Shown one piece after another: positions 50,063 to 58,426 of a stretch of 64,000 bases of DNA. The translations under genes were made by a program, and so were the position numbers. Origin of the DNA: Streptomyces sp. NBC_01571 (GTDB taxonomy: Bacteria; Actinomycetota; Actinomycetes; Streptomycetales; Streptomycetaceae); NCBI RefSeq assembly GCF_026339875.1, contig NZ_JAPEPZ010000001.1, forward strand, positions 2,356,001 to 2,420,000, read 5' to 3'. Below the pieces are notes generated by a model. That model searched no databases. It was not told the DNA's origin and saw only the letters and a program-made list of their open reading frames with translations. Position 1 is the stretch's first letter, and each line of letters starts with the position of its first letter.

Positions 50063-51562
50063 TCAGGCCACGAACGTGCGAGGACCCTCGGTCCCCGCAC
50101 TCGCCCCCGTCTCCACCAACCGCGCCGCCGCGGCCAGCCGCACCGCCGCCTCCTCCGCCACGGCGCCCCCGACCGTGAACGGCAGCCGTACATACCCCTC
50201 GAACGCCCCGTCGACCCCGAAGCGCGGCCCGGACGGCACCCGCACACCCACCCGCTCGCCCACCTCGGCGAGCCGCGACCCCGACAGCCCCCCGGTGCGC
50301 ACCCACAGCGTCAGCCCGCCCCGCGGAACGGAGAACTCCCAGTCCGGCAGCTCCCGGCGTACCGCGGTGACGAGCGCGTCCCGGTTCTCCCGGGCCTGCT
50401 CCCGCCGGACCGCCACCGCCTGTTCCCAACCTCCCGTACTGAACAGCCAGTTCACGGCCAGCTGCTCCAGTACGGGCGTGCCGAGGTCGGCGTACGCGCG
50501 CGCCGCGACGAGACTGCGGATCACGTCGGGGGCCGCCCGCACCCAGCCGATCCGCATCCCCGCCCAGAACGCCTTGCTGGCCGACCCGACCGTGATGACC
50601 GTGGACCCGGCGGGATCGAAGCCGCACACGGGGCGGGGCATGGAGAGCCCGTCCTCCAGGTACAGCTCGCTCATCGTCTCGTCGACCACCAGGACGGTCC
50701 CGGCGGAACGGGCGGCGTCCACCAGCCGGCGGCGCTGGTCCTCGTCGGCGAGGGCCCCCGTCGGGTTGTGGAAGTCCGCGACGACATAGGCGAGCCGGGG
50801 CGCCGCGTCGCGCAGGACCTGCCGCCAGCGGTCCATGTCCCACCCGGCGAGCCCCTCGGCCATCGCGACGGGCACGAGCCGCGCACCGGCCTCCCGCATC
50901 AACTGGAGGATGTTGGCGTACGAGGGCGACTCGACGGCGATGCGCTCGCCGCGCCCGGCGAAGAGATGGCAGATGGCGTCGATCGCGCCCATCGCACCGG
51001 TGGTGACCATGATCTGCTCGGGCATGGTCGGAATGCCGCGCCGGGTGTACCCCTCGGCGATCATCGCGCGCAGCGCGGGCAGCCCCGCCGGGTAGTCGCC
51101 GTGCGTGTGGGCGTACGGGGGCAGTTCCTCCAGGGCGCCCTGCACGGCACGGGTGAGCCACGGCTCGGGCGCGGGCAGCGACGCGCAGCCGAGGTCGATC
51201 ATGGACCCGAGGGCCTCGGGGGGCAGCGGCTCCAGGCCGCGCGCGGGCAGCGGGTTCCCCGCGGGTACGGCGGTCCAGCTGCCGGCTCCCCTGCGCGACT
51301 CCAGGAACCCTTCGCCGCGCAGGGCCTCGTAGGCCGCCGCGACCGTCGTACGGCTGACGGACAGGGCCAAGGCGAGTTCCCGCTCGGCGGGCAGCCGCGC
51401 GGCGACCGGTACCCGGCCCTCCAGCACGAGCAGCCGCACACCGTCGGCGAGCGCGCGGTAGGCGGGCGGACGTCGGGTGCCGGGCCCCGGGGGGCGTTCC
51501 TGCTGGGAGTTGAGCAGCCGGGCGAGCTGCGCGGCGCCCATCGCCGATGTCCACTGCGCCAT
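50063..51562 (-). CDS. MocR-type GntR regulator with aminotransferase domain
   Basis: A 499-residue fusion: an N-terminal GntR winged helix (LPAERELALALSVSRTTVAAAYEALRGEGFL) joined to a class I aminotransferase-like domain. The PLP lysine is in GSASKAFWAGMRIGW and the Asn/Asp of DFHNPTGA and VVDETMSE are visible. It is divergent from a YczE-family membrane protein gene, the same pairing as YczR/YczE in other bacteria, so it probably controls that gene in response to a PLP-related signal. ATG at 51562 follows GGAAGGTGG; an ATG 16 codons upstream is possible. Confidence 0.9.
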   Translation of the reverse strand: MAQWTSAMGAAQLARLLNSQQERPPGPGTRRPPAYRALADGVRLLVLEGRVPVAARLPAERELALALSVSRTTVAAAYEALRGEGFLESRRGAGSWTAVPAGNPLPARGLEPLPPEALGSMIDLGCASLPAPEPWLTRAVQGALEELPPYAHTHGDYPAGLPALRAMIAEGYTRRGIPTMPEQIMVTTGAMGAIDAICHLFAGRGERIAVESPSYANILQLMREAGARLVPVAMAEGLAGWDMDRWRQVLRDAAPRLAYVVADFHNPTGALADEDQRRRLVDAARSAGTVLVVDETMSELYLEDGLSMPRPVCGFDPAGSTVITVGSASKAFWAGMRIGWVRAAPDVIRSLVAARAYADLGTPVLEQLAVNWLFSTGGWEQAVAVRREQARENRDALVTAVRRELPDWEFSVPRGGLTLWVRTGGLSGSRLAEVGERVGVRVPSGPRFGVDGAFEGYVRLPFTVGGAVAEEAAVRLAAAARLVETGASAGTEGPRTFVA

Positions 51563-51700
51563 GGTTTCCAGTCCACCTTCCCCGGATTGGCCTTGGATGG
51601 CGTCCTCCATCAAGCCACAGAATGGCACGAGCCAGGCCACTGGCACCACTGCACGCATCACCACCAGCACCACTACGGGCATCACCCAGGGGGGCACGTC
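51563..51700. promoter_or_regulatory. Divergent control region of the mocR/yczE pair
   Basis: The 138-base gap between the divergent genes holds an inverted repeat GATGG (51596-51600)/CCATC (51607-51611). Several TGGC-containing direct echoes follow, for example AATGGC and ACTGGC at about 51623-51646. MocR proteins often bind such direct plus inverted repeats. The assignment is tentative. Confidence 0.35.
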
Positions 51701-52513
51701 ATGTCCACACCCGCCGACTCCGCGCCGGCCAACTCCGCACCGGCCGCGCCCGCCGCCGGCTCTCCGGCCGCCGACTCCGCACCACCCGCATTCCCGACAC
51801 CCGACTCGGCCCCCGCCGAACCCCCGCGCGCCCAGCCCGCGGGCACCGGGCCCGCCCGCCCCGAAGCCGGACGCGGCCTCCCGCGACGCCTCGTCCAGTT
51901 GTACGTCGGCCTCGCGCTGTACGGCGCGAGTTCGGCCCTGCTCGTGGAGGCGGGGCTCGGTCTGGAGCCCTGGAACGTGCTGCATCAGGGGCTGGCCGAG
52001 CTGACCGGTCTGACGATCGGCGTGGTGTCGATCTTCGTGGGCGCGGCGGTGCTGCTCCTGTGGATCCCGCTGCGTCAGCGACCGGGCCTCGGCACGGTCT
52101 CGAACGTGTTCGTGGTCGGCATCGCGATGGACGGCACGCTCGCCCTCGTACCGGACACGCACACGCTGGCCGTACGCATCCCGCTGATGCTGGCGGGCAT
52201 CGTGCTGAACGGACTCGCGACGGGTCTCTACATCTCCGCCAGCTTCGGCCCGGGTCCGCGCGACGGTCTGATGACGGGCCTGCACCGGCGTACGGACCGC
52301 TCGATCCGACTGGTGCGCACGGTCCTCGAAGTCGCCGTGGTCGCGACCGGCTTCGTGCTCGGCGGCACCGTCGGCATCGGCACCGTGCTGTACGCCGTCG
52401 CGATCGGCCCCCTCGCCCAGCTCTTCCTGCGGGTGTTCGCCGTCCGCCGGGCACCGACCGGCAGCACGGTCGTTGCCACCGGTCAACCGGAGGGCGCGAT
52501 ACTTCCAGGGTGA
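51701..52513 (+). CDS. YczE/YyaS/YitT-family membrane protein
   Basis: A 270-residue protein. A Pro/Ala/Ser-rich N-terminal tail of about 60 residues precedes about five transmembrane helices with LVQLYVGLALYGASSALLVEAGLG, GLEPWNVLHQGL and SFGPGPRDGLMTGLHRRT, characteristic of YczE. The function of the family is unknown, but it is tied to MocR regulators. Its TGA overlaps the GTG of the next gene. Confidence 0.88.
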   Translation: MSTPADSAPANSAPAAPAAGSPAADSAPPAFPTPDSAPAEPPRAQPAGTGPARPEAGRGLPRRLVQLYVGLALYGASSALLVEAGLGLEPWNVLHQGLAELTGLTIGVVSIFVGAAVLLLWIPLRQRPGLGTVSNVFVVGIAMDGTLALVPDTHTLAVRIPLMLAGIVLNGLATGLYISASFGPGPRDGLMTGLHRRTDRSIRLVRTVLEVAVVATGFVLGGTVGIGTVLYAVAIGPLAQLFLRVFAVRRAPTGSTVVATGQPEGAILPG

Positions 52514-53277
52514 GCACGCGCATACGCCATCCGTACCTGGACCACCCCGGCCCGATCGCCTTCGCCCACCGCGGCGGGGCGGCGGACGGCCTGGAGAACA
52601 CCGTCGCCCAGTTCCGGCGGGCGGTGGAGACGGGCTACCGCTACATCGAGACGGATGTGCACGCGACGGCGGACGGCAAGCTCGTCGCCTTCCACGACTC
52701 GACCCTCGACCGGGTCACGGACGGCGCGGGCCGCATCGCGGACCTCCCGTGGGAGGACGTGAGCCACGCGCGCGTGGCGGGCAAGGAACCGGTCCCCCTC
52801 TTCGAGGAACTCCTCGAGATCTTTCCCGAGGTGCGCTGGAACGTGGACGTCAAGGCGGAGCCCGCCCTCCATCCCCTGCTCAACCTCATCGGCCGCACCG
52901 ACGCCTGGGACCGCGTCTGCGTCGGCTCCTTCTCCGAGGCACGCGTCTTCCGCGCCCAGCGCCTGGCGGGGCCGCGCCTGGCCACCTCGTACGGCACCAA
53001 GGGCGTCCTGGGGCTGCGGCTGCGGTCGTACGGCATACCGGCCACGCTGCGCGACTCGGCGATCGCCGCCCAGGTGCCCGAGTCCCAGTCGGGCGTGCCG
53101 GTGGTCGACCGGCGCTTCGTGCGCGCCGCCCACGCGCGCGGCCTGCAGGTCCACGTATGGACGGTGAACGATCCCGATCGCATGCACCGGCTCCTGGACC
53201 TGGGAGTCGATGGCATCATGACCGATCACATCGACACGCTGCGCGGGGTCCTGGAGGACCGGGGCACCTGGGTCTAG
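52510..53277 (+). CDS. Glycerophosphodiester phosphodiesterase family protein
   Basis: A 255-residue GDPD TIM barrel without a signal peptide. The catalytic HRGGAADGLENT is at the N-terminus, ETDVHATADGKLVAFHDSTLDRVTDG supplies metal and general-base residues, and VDVKAE and VHVWTVNDPDRM are further signature parts. It hydrolyses glycerophosphodiesters to glycerol 3-phosphate and an alcohol. It is cytosolic by sequence and coupled to the YczE gene by a GTGA overlap. Confidence 0.92.
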   Translation: MSTRIRHPYLDHPGPIAFAHRGGAADGLENTVAQFRRAVETGYRYIETDVHATADGKLVAFHDSTLDRVTDGAGRIADLPWEDVSHARVAGKEPVPLFEELLEIFPEVRWNVDVKAEPALHPLLNLIGRTDAWDRVCVGSFSEARVFRAQRLAGPRLATSYGTKGVLGLRLRSYGIPATLRDSAIAAQVPESQSGVPVVDRRFVRAAHARGLQVHVWTVNDPDRMHRLLDLGVDGIMTDHIDTLRGVLEDRGTWV

Positions 53278-53340
53278 CCCACTCGCGCGGTCCGTTCGGG
53301 GTTCGTTCAGGGATGGTTCAGCCGGAAGCGAGGGGCACGG

Positions 53341-54693
53341 GTGAGCACCGACACCGTGCGGGCACGGGCGACCGACGAGGTCGCCGAGCGACGCCGTGAG
53401 CAACACGGCTGGTACTTCTACGACTGGGCCTGCTCCGTCTACTCGACGAGCGTGCTCACCGTGTTCCTGGGTCCCTATCTGACGTCGGTCGCCAAGCACG
53501 CGGCGGACGCGGACGGATTCGTGCACCCTCTGGGGATCCCGATCCGGGCCGGCTCCTTCTTCGCCTACTCGGTCTCCGCCTCCGTCATCCTGTCGATCTT
53601 CGTGATGCCGATGGCCGGCGCGGCGGGCGACCGCACGGGCCGCAAGAAGCCGCTGCTCGCCGCCTCCGCCTACCTGGGCGCCGCGGCCACGACGGGCATG
53701 TTCTTCCTGGACGGGGACCGCTACCTGCTCGGCGGGCTGCTGCTGGTCGTCGCCAATGCCTCGGTGGCCGTGTCGATGGTGCTCTACAACTCCTACCTGC
53801 CGCAGATCGCGCCGCCCGAGGAGCGCGACGCGGTCTCGTCCCGCGGCTGGGCCTTCGGCTACGCGGCGGGCTCGCTGGTCCTGATCGGCAACCTCGTCCT
53901 GTTCACGGCCCACGACTCCTTCGGCGTCTCCGAGTCGACGGCTGTCCGCATCTGTCTGGCCTCGGCCGGCATCTGGTGGGGCGCCTTCACGCTCGTGCCG
54001 CTCAAGCGGCTGCGCGACCGCCGTACGGCGCCCGGCGGCGGAAGGGCGCCGGCGCACGGCTGGCGGCAGCTGGCGGCCACCGTGCGCGACATGCGCGGCA
54101 AACCGCTCACCCTCTCCTTCCTGTTGGCCTACCTGGTCTACAACGACGGCATCCAGACGGTGATCTCGCAGGCGTCTGTGTACGGGTCCGAGGAGCTCGG
54201 CCTGAGTCAGTCGACGCTGATCGTCGCCGTACTGCTGGTGCAGGTGCTCGCGGTCGGCGGCGCACTGGGCATGGGACGGCTGGCCCGCACGTACGGGGCC
54301 AAACGGACCATCCTCGGTTCACTCGTCGCCTGGACGGTGACACTCGCCGCCGGGTACTTCCTGCCCGCCGGCGCGCCGGTGTGGTTCTTCGTCCTCGCCG
54401 CCGGCATCGGCCTCGTCCTGGGCGGCAGCCAGGCCCTGTCGCGCTCCCTGTTCTCGCACCTCGTACCGAGCGGCAAGGAGGCCGAGTACTTCTCGGCCTA
54501 CGAGATGAGCGACCGGGGGATGAGCTGGTTGGGCCCGCTTCTGTTCGGTTTGACCTACCAGCTGACGGGAAGTTATCGGGACGCGATCATCTCGCTCGTG
54601 GCCTTCTTCGTCATCGGATTCGCGCTGCTGGCGAGGGTTCCGGTGCGGCAGGCGATCCGCGACGCGGGAAATCCCGTACCGGACAGGATTTAG
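53341..54693 (+). CDS. MFS transporter of the UMF1/Atg22-like family
   Basis: A 450-residue 12-helix transporter. The N-terminal WYFYDWACSVYSTSVLTVFLGPYL and later LYNSYLPQIAPPEERDAVSSRGWAFGY are hallmarks of the UMF1/Atg22 group, some of which export amino acids. Substrate unknown. The GTG start lies 63 bases after the phosphodiesterase gene, and a hairpin at 54700-54732 follows. Confidence 0.88.
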   Translation: MSTDTVRARATDEVAERRREQHGWYFYDWACSVYSTSVLTVFLGPYLTSVAKHAADADGFVHPLGIPIRAGSFFAYSVSASVILSIFVMPMAGAAGDRTGRKKPLLAASAYLGAAATTGMFFLDGDRYLLGGLLLVVANASVAVSMVLYNSYLPQIAPPEERDAVSSRGWAFGYAAGSLVLIGNLVLFTAHDSFGVSESTAVRICLASAGIWWGAFTLVPLKRLRDRRTAPGGGRAPAHGWRQLAATVRDMRGKPLTLSFLLAYLVYNDGIQTVISQASVYGSEELGLSQSTLIVAVLLVQVLAVGGALGMGRLARTYGAKRTILGSLVAWTVTLAAGYFLPAGAPVWFFVLAAGIGLVLGGSQALSRSLFSHLVPSGKEAEYFSAYEMSDRGMSWLGPLLFGLTYQLTGSYRDAIISLVAFFVIGFALLARVPVRQAIRDAGNPVPDRI

Positions 54694-54699
54694 CACCGG

Positions 54700-54732
54700 A
54701 GGCCAAAGGACGGTAGTGTACGCGTTTGGCCT
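54700..54732 (+). terminator. Hairpin after the UMF1-like MFS gene
   Basis: AGGCCAAA at 54700-54707 pairs perfectly with TTTGGCCT at 54725-54732 over a 17-base loop, seven bases after the stop codon. Confidence 0.5.
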
Positions 54733-54779
54733 GCCAGGCGTACCGTTACTGCGCGTCAAAGATACTGAAGCGTTGGGTG

Positions 54780-54797
54780 ACATCTGCTGCCAGATGT
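54780..54797. promoter_or_regulatory. Inverted repeat upstream of the rbpA promoter
   Basis: ACATCTG (54780-54786) and CAGATGT (54791-54797) form a perfect inverted repeat with a 4-base centre, flanked by further partial symmetry (TG-CA). It is about 65 bases before the SigR-type -35 and could be an operator or part of a second promoter. Confidence 0.4.
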
Positions 54798-54860
54798 GAC
54801 AAACCGGGTGCCGGTGGGTACAACAAGGGGCGGCTACGACGGCGACGCATGACCCGGAAC

Positions 54861-54887
54861 GGGAATCTTTACCGCCGACCGGACGTT
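54861..54887 (+). promoter_or_regulatory. SigR-type promoter of rbpA
   Basis: GGGAAT at 54861-54866, an 18-base spacer and GTT at 54885-54887 match the disulfide-stress sigma factor SigR consensus exactly. In S. coelicolor rbpA is a known SigR target, so this fits. The start codon is about 60 bases downstream. Confidence 0.85.
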
Positions 54888-54948
54888 GACCGGATGACGA
54901 CGACAGCGACACCTGTCCTGTGGGCGACAAGCCCGGGAGGCACGATTC

Positions 54949-55323
54949 ATGAGTGAGCGAGCTCTTCGCGGCACGCGCCTCGTGGTGACCAGCTACGAGA
55001 CGGACCGCGGCATCGACCTGGCCCCGCGCCAGGCCGTGGAGTACGCATGCGAGAAGGGGCACCGGTTTGAGATGCCCTTCTCGGTCGAGGCGGAGATTCC
55101 GCCCGAGTGGGAGTGCAAGGTCTGCGGGGCCCAGGCACTCCTGGTGGACGGCGACGGCCCTGAGGAAAAGAAGGCCAAGCCCGCGCGTACGCATTGGGAC
55201 ATGCTGATGGAGCGGCGCACCCGAGAGGAACTCGAAGAGGTCCTCGAGGAGCGCCTGGCCGTTCTGCGCTCCGGCGCGATGAACATCGCGGTGCATCCGC
55301 GGGACAGCCGCAAGTCCGCGTAG
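54949..55323 (+). CDS. rbpA: RNA polymerase-binding protein RbpA
   Basis: A 124-residue actinobacterial RbpA. The N-terminal MSERALRGTRLVVTSYETD is followed by a zinc-ribbon-like core with EYACEKGHRFEMPFS and ECKVCG, a basic linker, and the C-terminal sigma-interaction helix WDMLMERRTREELEEVLEERL. It stabilises open complexes with HrdB and affects rifampicin tolerance. The SigR promoter upstream links it to thiol-oxidative stress, and GGGAGG precedes the ATG. A long stem ends the gene. In S. coelicolor the orthologue is SCO1421 as I recall. Confidence 0.97.
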   Translation: MSERALRGTRLVVTSYETDRGIDLAPRQAVEYACEKGHRFEMPFSVEAEIPPEWECKVCGAQALLVDGDGPEEKKAKPARTHWDMLMERRTREELEEVLEERLAVLRSGAMNIAVHPRDSRKSA

Positions 55324-55358
55324 TCCCTTCCGGGGGCTGGGTGGCATACACCGCACGC

Positions 55359-55405
55359 CGAGACCGCGAGCGCCGTACGTTCTCCGTACGGGGCCCGCGG
55401 TCTCG
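55359..55405 (+). terminator. Terminator after rbpA
   Basis: CGAGACCGCG (55359-55368) pairs with CGCGGTCTCG (55396-55405), and an inner CCGTACG/CGTACGG stem closes on a 5-base loop. A short T-rich TTTC lies downstream. Confidence 0.8.
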
Positions 55406-56328
55406 TGCGTTTCGGCGCCGCCGTTGTCACGGGTTTCACGGGTGAGCGTGGGCCCCCGGCGCGCTCCCGGGTGCCCGGCGGTCGCTCCCGGGTGCCCGAC
55501 GGTAAGGAGGGTCTCCGACGGGAGCGTGGCGCTACGCCGGGGCGCCTGGCGACCGCGGGCGGTCCCCGACGGGGGCCGACGGCGCGGATGCTCCTCGACG
55601 GGAGCCCGGCGCCGCGGGGTGCCCGGCGACAGCCCGGCCCCACGTCCCGGAGAGCTCGGCGGCAGCCCGTCCCGGCCTCCGGGATTCAGGTGGCAGCCCG
55701 GCCCGATGCTCCGGAGAGCCCGGCGGTGCGGACGACCCCCGGCGGTAGCCCGGCCCGGCTCAGGGGCACCGGCGGTGCGGGCGGTCCTCGACGGGATGCC
55801 AGCCCCCCAGGCGCCCAGTGACGCGAGCGGTCCGGCGGCAGCCCGGCCGGCTGCAGCGGGCCCGTCCAGACGCTCCGGAGGGCTCGGCGGCCCGGACGAC
55901 CCCGGCAGCAGCTCGGCCCTGCTCTTGGCGGCGCGGATGATCCTCGACGGGAGCCCGGCCCGGCGCTGCGGGGTGCCCGGCGACAGCCCGTCCCGACACC
56001 GAGAGCCCGGCGATAGCCCAGCCCTCCTCCGGGGCATCGGCGACGCGGGCGGCCCCCGACGGTCATCCCGCCAGTGTGGCCGGGGCCGGACGGCTCCGGT
56101 TCCCTGTCACCCGGACGAGGTCGACTCTCGCGCTCCGGACGCACAGCAGACGGACAGCGGTACGTCGGCCGGTGGCTCAGGAACGTGTCGAGCGGCCCGC
56201 GCGGCCGGGCTGGGCCGCCCGCCCCGCAGGGTCGGTCCGACCAGCCCGCGCACGCTCCTCCGGCCGACCGGTCCACCGGTCAGCGGCTCGGCCGTCCCCG
56301 GTCAGCGGCCCACCGGCCGCCGACTCGC
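55406..56328. repeat. About 0.9 kb of degenerate GC-rich repeats, no gene
   Basis: The sequence is built from diverged copies of short motifs such as CCGGAGAG, GGCGGCAGCCCGGCC and TCCTCGACGGGAGCCCGGC, recurring irregularly from about 55,490 to 56,060. Open frames on both strands are long only because of the composition; they give Arg/Pro/Gly-rich products without start signals. It is probably an expanding non-coding spacer between rbpA and fxsA. Confidence 0.6.
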
Positions 56329-56408
56329 CAGCCCGTCAGCCCGTCAGCCCGTCAGCCCGTCAGCCCGTCAGCCCGTCAGCCCGTCAGCCCGTCAGCCCGT
56401 CAGCCCGT
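56329..56408. repeat. Perfect 8-bp tandem repeat, ten units
   Basis: Ten identical CAGCCCGT units run without interruption from 56329 to 56408, then a partial unit. On the minus strand the array carries the TGA stop of fxsA at 56400-56402, so copy-number change in the first unit or two would alter that gene's end. Typical slippage-prone minisatellite. Confidence 0.95.
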
Positions 56409-56984
56409 CAGCGGAGGGTGCGGTCCCGGGCGGGAGGCCGGGCCCGGGCTCCGGGGGGTGTCGTCCCTGATGACCTCACCCTGGACCACCTTGCCGTCCG
56501 GGCGATGGATGCGTGCCTGCTGGAAGGCGTCACCGACGCTGCCGGGGGCGGCCTCGCGGATCTTGCGTTCGATGGCGCGCTCGGTGTACCGGCTCAGCGC
56601 CTTCTGGACGGGCGGGATCAGCAGGAGCAGGCCCACGACGTCCGAGAGGAGGCCCGGCAGCATCAGGAGCAGGCCGCCGAGCATCATCAGCCCGTTGCCG
56701 TCGCCGCCTCCGCTCGTGGGGGCCGCACCGCTCTGCTGCTGTTGCAGCGTCTCGCTGAGGTTGCGGAAGGCGCGACGGCCGGCCCGTTTGACGATCACGG
56801 AACCGAGCACGAAACCGGCGACCAGCAGCAGGAGGACCGCGAAGCCGCTCGCCGCACCCGCGACCACGGTCAACAGCCAGATCTCCAGCACCAGCCAGAC
56901 GGCGATACCGAGCGGCAGGAACGTACGCAGCCGGGATCGCCGCGGCCGGGCGGGGTGCGTGGGAGTGGGTGCGCCAGTCGTCAT
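56400..56984 (-). CDS. fxsA: FxsA-family membrane protein
   Basis: A 194-residue FxsA-like protein. Helices FLPLGIAVWLVLEIWLLTVVA and FAVLLLLVAGFVLGSVIV precede FRNLSETLQQQ, then LMMLGGLLLMLPGLLSDVVGLLLLIPPVQ, which is the family signature. The E. coli homologue, when overproduced, relieves phage T7 exclusion by F plasmid PifA; the normal role is unknown. The C-terminal tail is Pro/Gly-rich and ends within the 8-bp repeat. Confidence 0.9.
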   Translation of the reverse strand: MTTGAPTPTHPARPRRSRLRTFLPLGIAVWLVLEIWLLTVVAGAASGFAVLLLLVAGFVLGSVIVKRAGRRAFRNLSETLQQQQSGAAPTSGGGDGNGLMMLGGLLLMLPGLLSDVVGLLLLIPPVQKALSRYTERAIERKIREAAPGSVGDAFQQARIHRPDGKVVQGEVIRDDTPRSPGPASRPGPHPPLTG

Positions 56985-57089
56985 GCACCCAGTGTGCCTG
57001 GGCGCGGCTCAGTACGGGATAAGCGGATGATCAGCCCCGACCGTGGACGGGACGCGGGTCCGCGGAACCTCGGGAACGTCCGGAAGGCC

Positions 57090-57884
57090 CTACTCGGACG
57101 GCTTGCGTCCGGTGATCCGGCCGACCCGCTCCCCCACACCCCACGTGGTGACCCGCCACAGGGCCTCCACGAGGATGTCGCGGCTCATCTTGGAGTCACC
57201 GAGTTCACGCTCGACGAAGGTGATGGGCACCTCCACGACGTGGTAGCCCGCCTTGACGGCACGCCGGGCCAGGTCCACCTGGAAGCAGTACCCCTGGGAC
57301 GCGACCTCGCCGAGTCCGAGGCCCTCCAGGGTCTCCTTCCGGAAGGCGCGGAAGCCGCCGGTGACGTCCCGGATGGGTACGTCGAGCATGAGGCGGGAGT
57401 ACATGCTGCCGCCGCGCGAGATGAACTCGCGGGACTTCGGCCAGTTCACCACCCGCCCGCCCGGCACCCAGCGCGAGCCGAGAACGAGGTCGGCGCCCTT
57501 CAGCGCGGTGAGCAGCCGGGGCAGCTCCTCCGGCTGGTGCGAACCGTCCGCGTCCATCTCGACCAGGACGCCGTAGCCGTGCTCCAGGCCCCAGCGGAAG
57601 CCGGCGAGATACGCGGCGCCCAGGCCTTCCTTGCCCTTGCGGTGCAGTACCTGGACGTGGTCGTCCTCGGCGGCCAGCTCGTCGGCGAACTTGCCAGTGC
57701 CGTCGGGGCTGTTGTCGTCCGCCACCAGGACGTGCGCGTCGGGCACCGCGGCGCGCACCCGGCCCACGATCTTCTTGATGTTCTCCGCCTCGTTGTAGGT
57801 CGGAATGATCACCAAGGCCGTGCCGAGCGGGCCGAACCGCCTCGCCTGGGCTCCTGCCGCGAGGGTCCCGTCGCCGTCGTTCAC
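57090..57884 (-). CDS. ppm: Polyprenol monophosphomannose synthase
   Basis: A 264-residue GT2 enzyme of the Dpm1/Ppm1 type. VIIPTYNEAENI is at the N-terminus, VADDNSPDGTG and VEMDADGSHQPEELPRL give nucleotide and metal-binding Asp residues, and GGFRAFRKETLEGL and FVERELGDSKMS complete the family pattern. No C-terminal acyltransferase or membrane domain is present. It transfers mannose from GDP-mannose to polyprenyl phosphate for protein O-mannosylation and lipoglycans; in S. coelicolor the orthologue is needed for phiC31 infection. The GTG follows AAGGGG. Confidence 0.95.
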   Translation of the reverse strand: MNDGDGTLAAGAQARRFGPLGTALVIIPTYNEAENIKKIVGRVRAAVPDAHVLVADDNSPDGTGKFADELAAEDDHVQVLHRKGKEGLGAAYLAGFRWGLEHGYGVLVEMDADGSHQPEELPRLLTALKGADLVLGSRWVPGGRVVNWPKSREFISRGGSMYSRLMLDVPIRDVTGGFRAFRKETLEGLGLGEVASQGYCFQVDLARRAVKAGYHVVEVPITFVERELGDSKMSRDILVEALWRVTTWGVGERVGRITGRKPSE

Positions 57885-58426
57885 TACTGCCCCTTCAAGT
57901 CCGTACGCAGGGGTCCACCATAGTGGTCACAGCCTGCACTGACGCGTCGGTGCGTCAGTACAGGGGTGTCGATTCGACAAGAGCCGGGTAAGAAGCGCCC
58001 TTCCCGCGCCGGAGCACCACGCCTGCGGATGGGGGCCCGGCGCCCTTCGGGCCGACCAGGGACCCGCTGGCTGCGGGTCGACCGAAAGCCGTTGTCTACT
58101 GGACGTCCGGGCCCCACCCGGGTCACACCCTGCCGACAGGGGGTGAACGTTCCCCCGCCGTGGCGCCGCCGCTGAGCCTGGCTCCCAGTGGTGGTGCGCC
58201 GGTGCGGCACACCACCCCTGACCCAGCGGCGCTCCGGCGACTGGCTGGAAGTTCTCCGGTCGGACGTCCGGTGGTGGACCCGGCCGAACCTACCGGCCCG
58301 CTGCGGCCAGCTGTCAACACTCTCCTGAACTGCGGACTTTCCGTCTTTGACCTGGTCAGCGAGGAGGATGCGCAGGTCGCGCGACGGGACGGCGGGGGCC
58401 GGTCACCACCCCGCCGCCCCAGGAGA
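57885..58426. other. Intergenic region between the amidohydrolase and ppm genes
   Basis: These 542 bases lie between two minus-strand genes and show no credible gene. They hold a palindrome at 57938-57959 (listed separately), a GGCCCG/CGGGCC hairpin near 58040, and other small GC stems that may end the amidohydrolase transcript. Confidence 0.4.
57938..57959. promoter_or_regulatory. Palindrome upstream of ppm
   Basis: ACTGACGC (57938-57945) and GCGTCAGT (57952-57959) form a perfect inverted repeat with a 6-base centre; extending to TG...CA gives nearly perfect 11-base arms. It lies 54 bases before the ppm start. It could be a TetR- or MarR-type operator or a stem in the leader. Confidence 0.45.

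Noticed and set aside
54319..56037. A long minus-strand open frame opposite the UMF1-like MFS gene and rbpA and through the repeat spacer.
   Set aside because: It runs antisense to two solid genes, then through degenerate repeats, and lacks a ribosome binding site or domain.
56329..56408. Possible CRISPR array.
   Set aside because: The units are 8 bases with no spacers and no cas genes are present. It is a simple tandem repeat.
55424..56470. A plus-strand frame of about 350 codons ending in a QPVSPSAR-type repeat.
   Set aside because: Its repetitive protein is only the 8-bp array and GC-rich spacer read in frame. There is no start signal and it runs into the antisense of fxsA.
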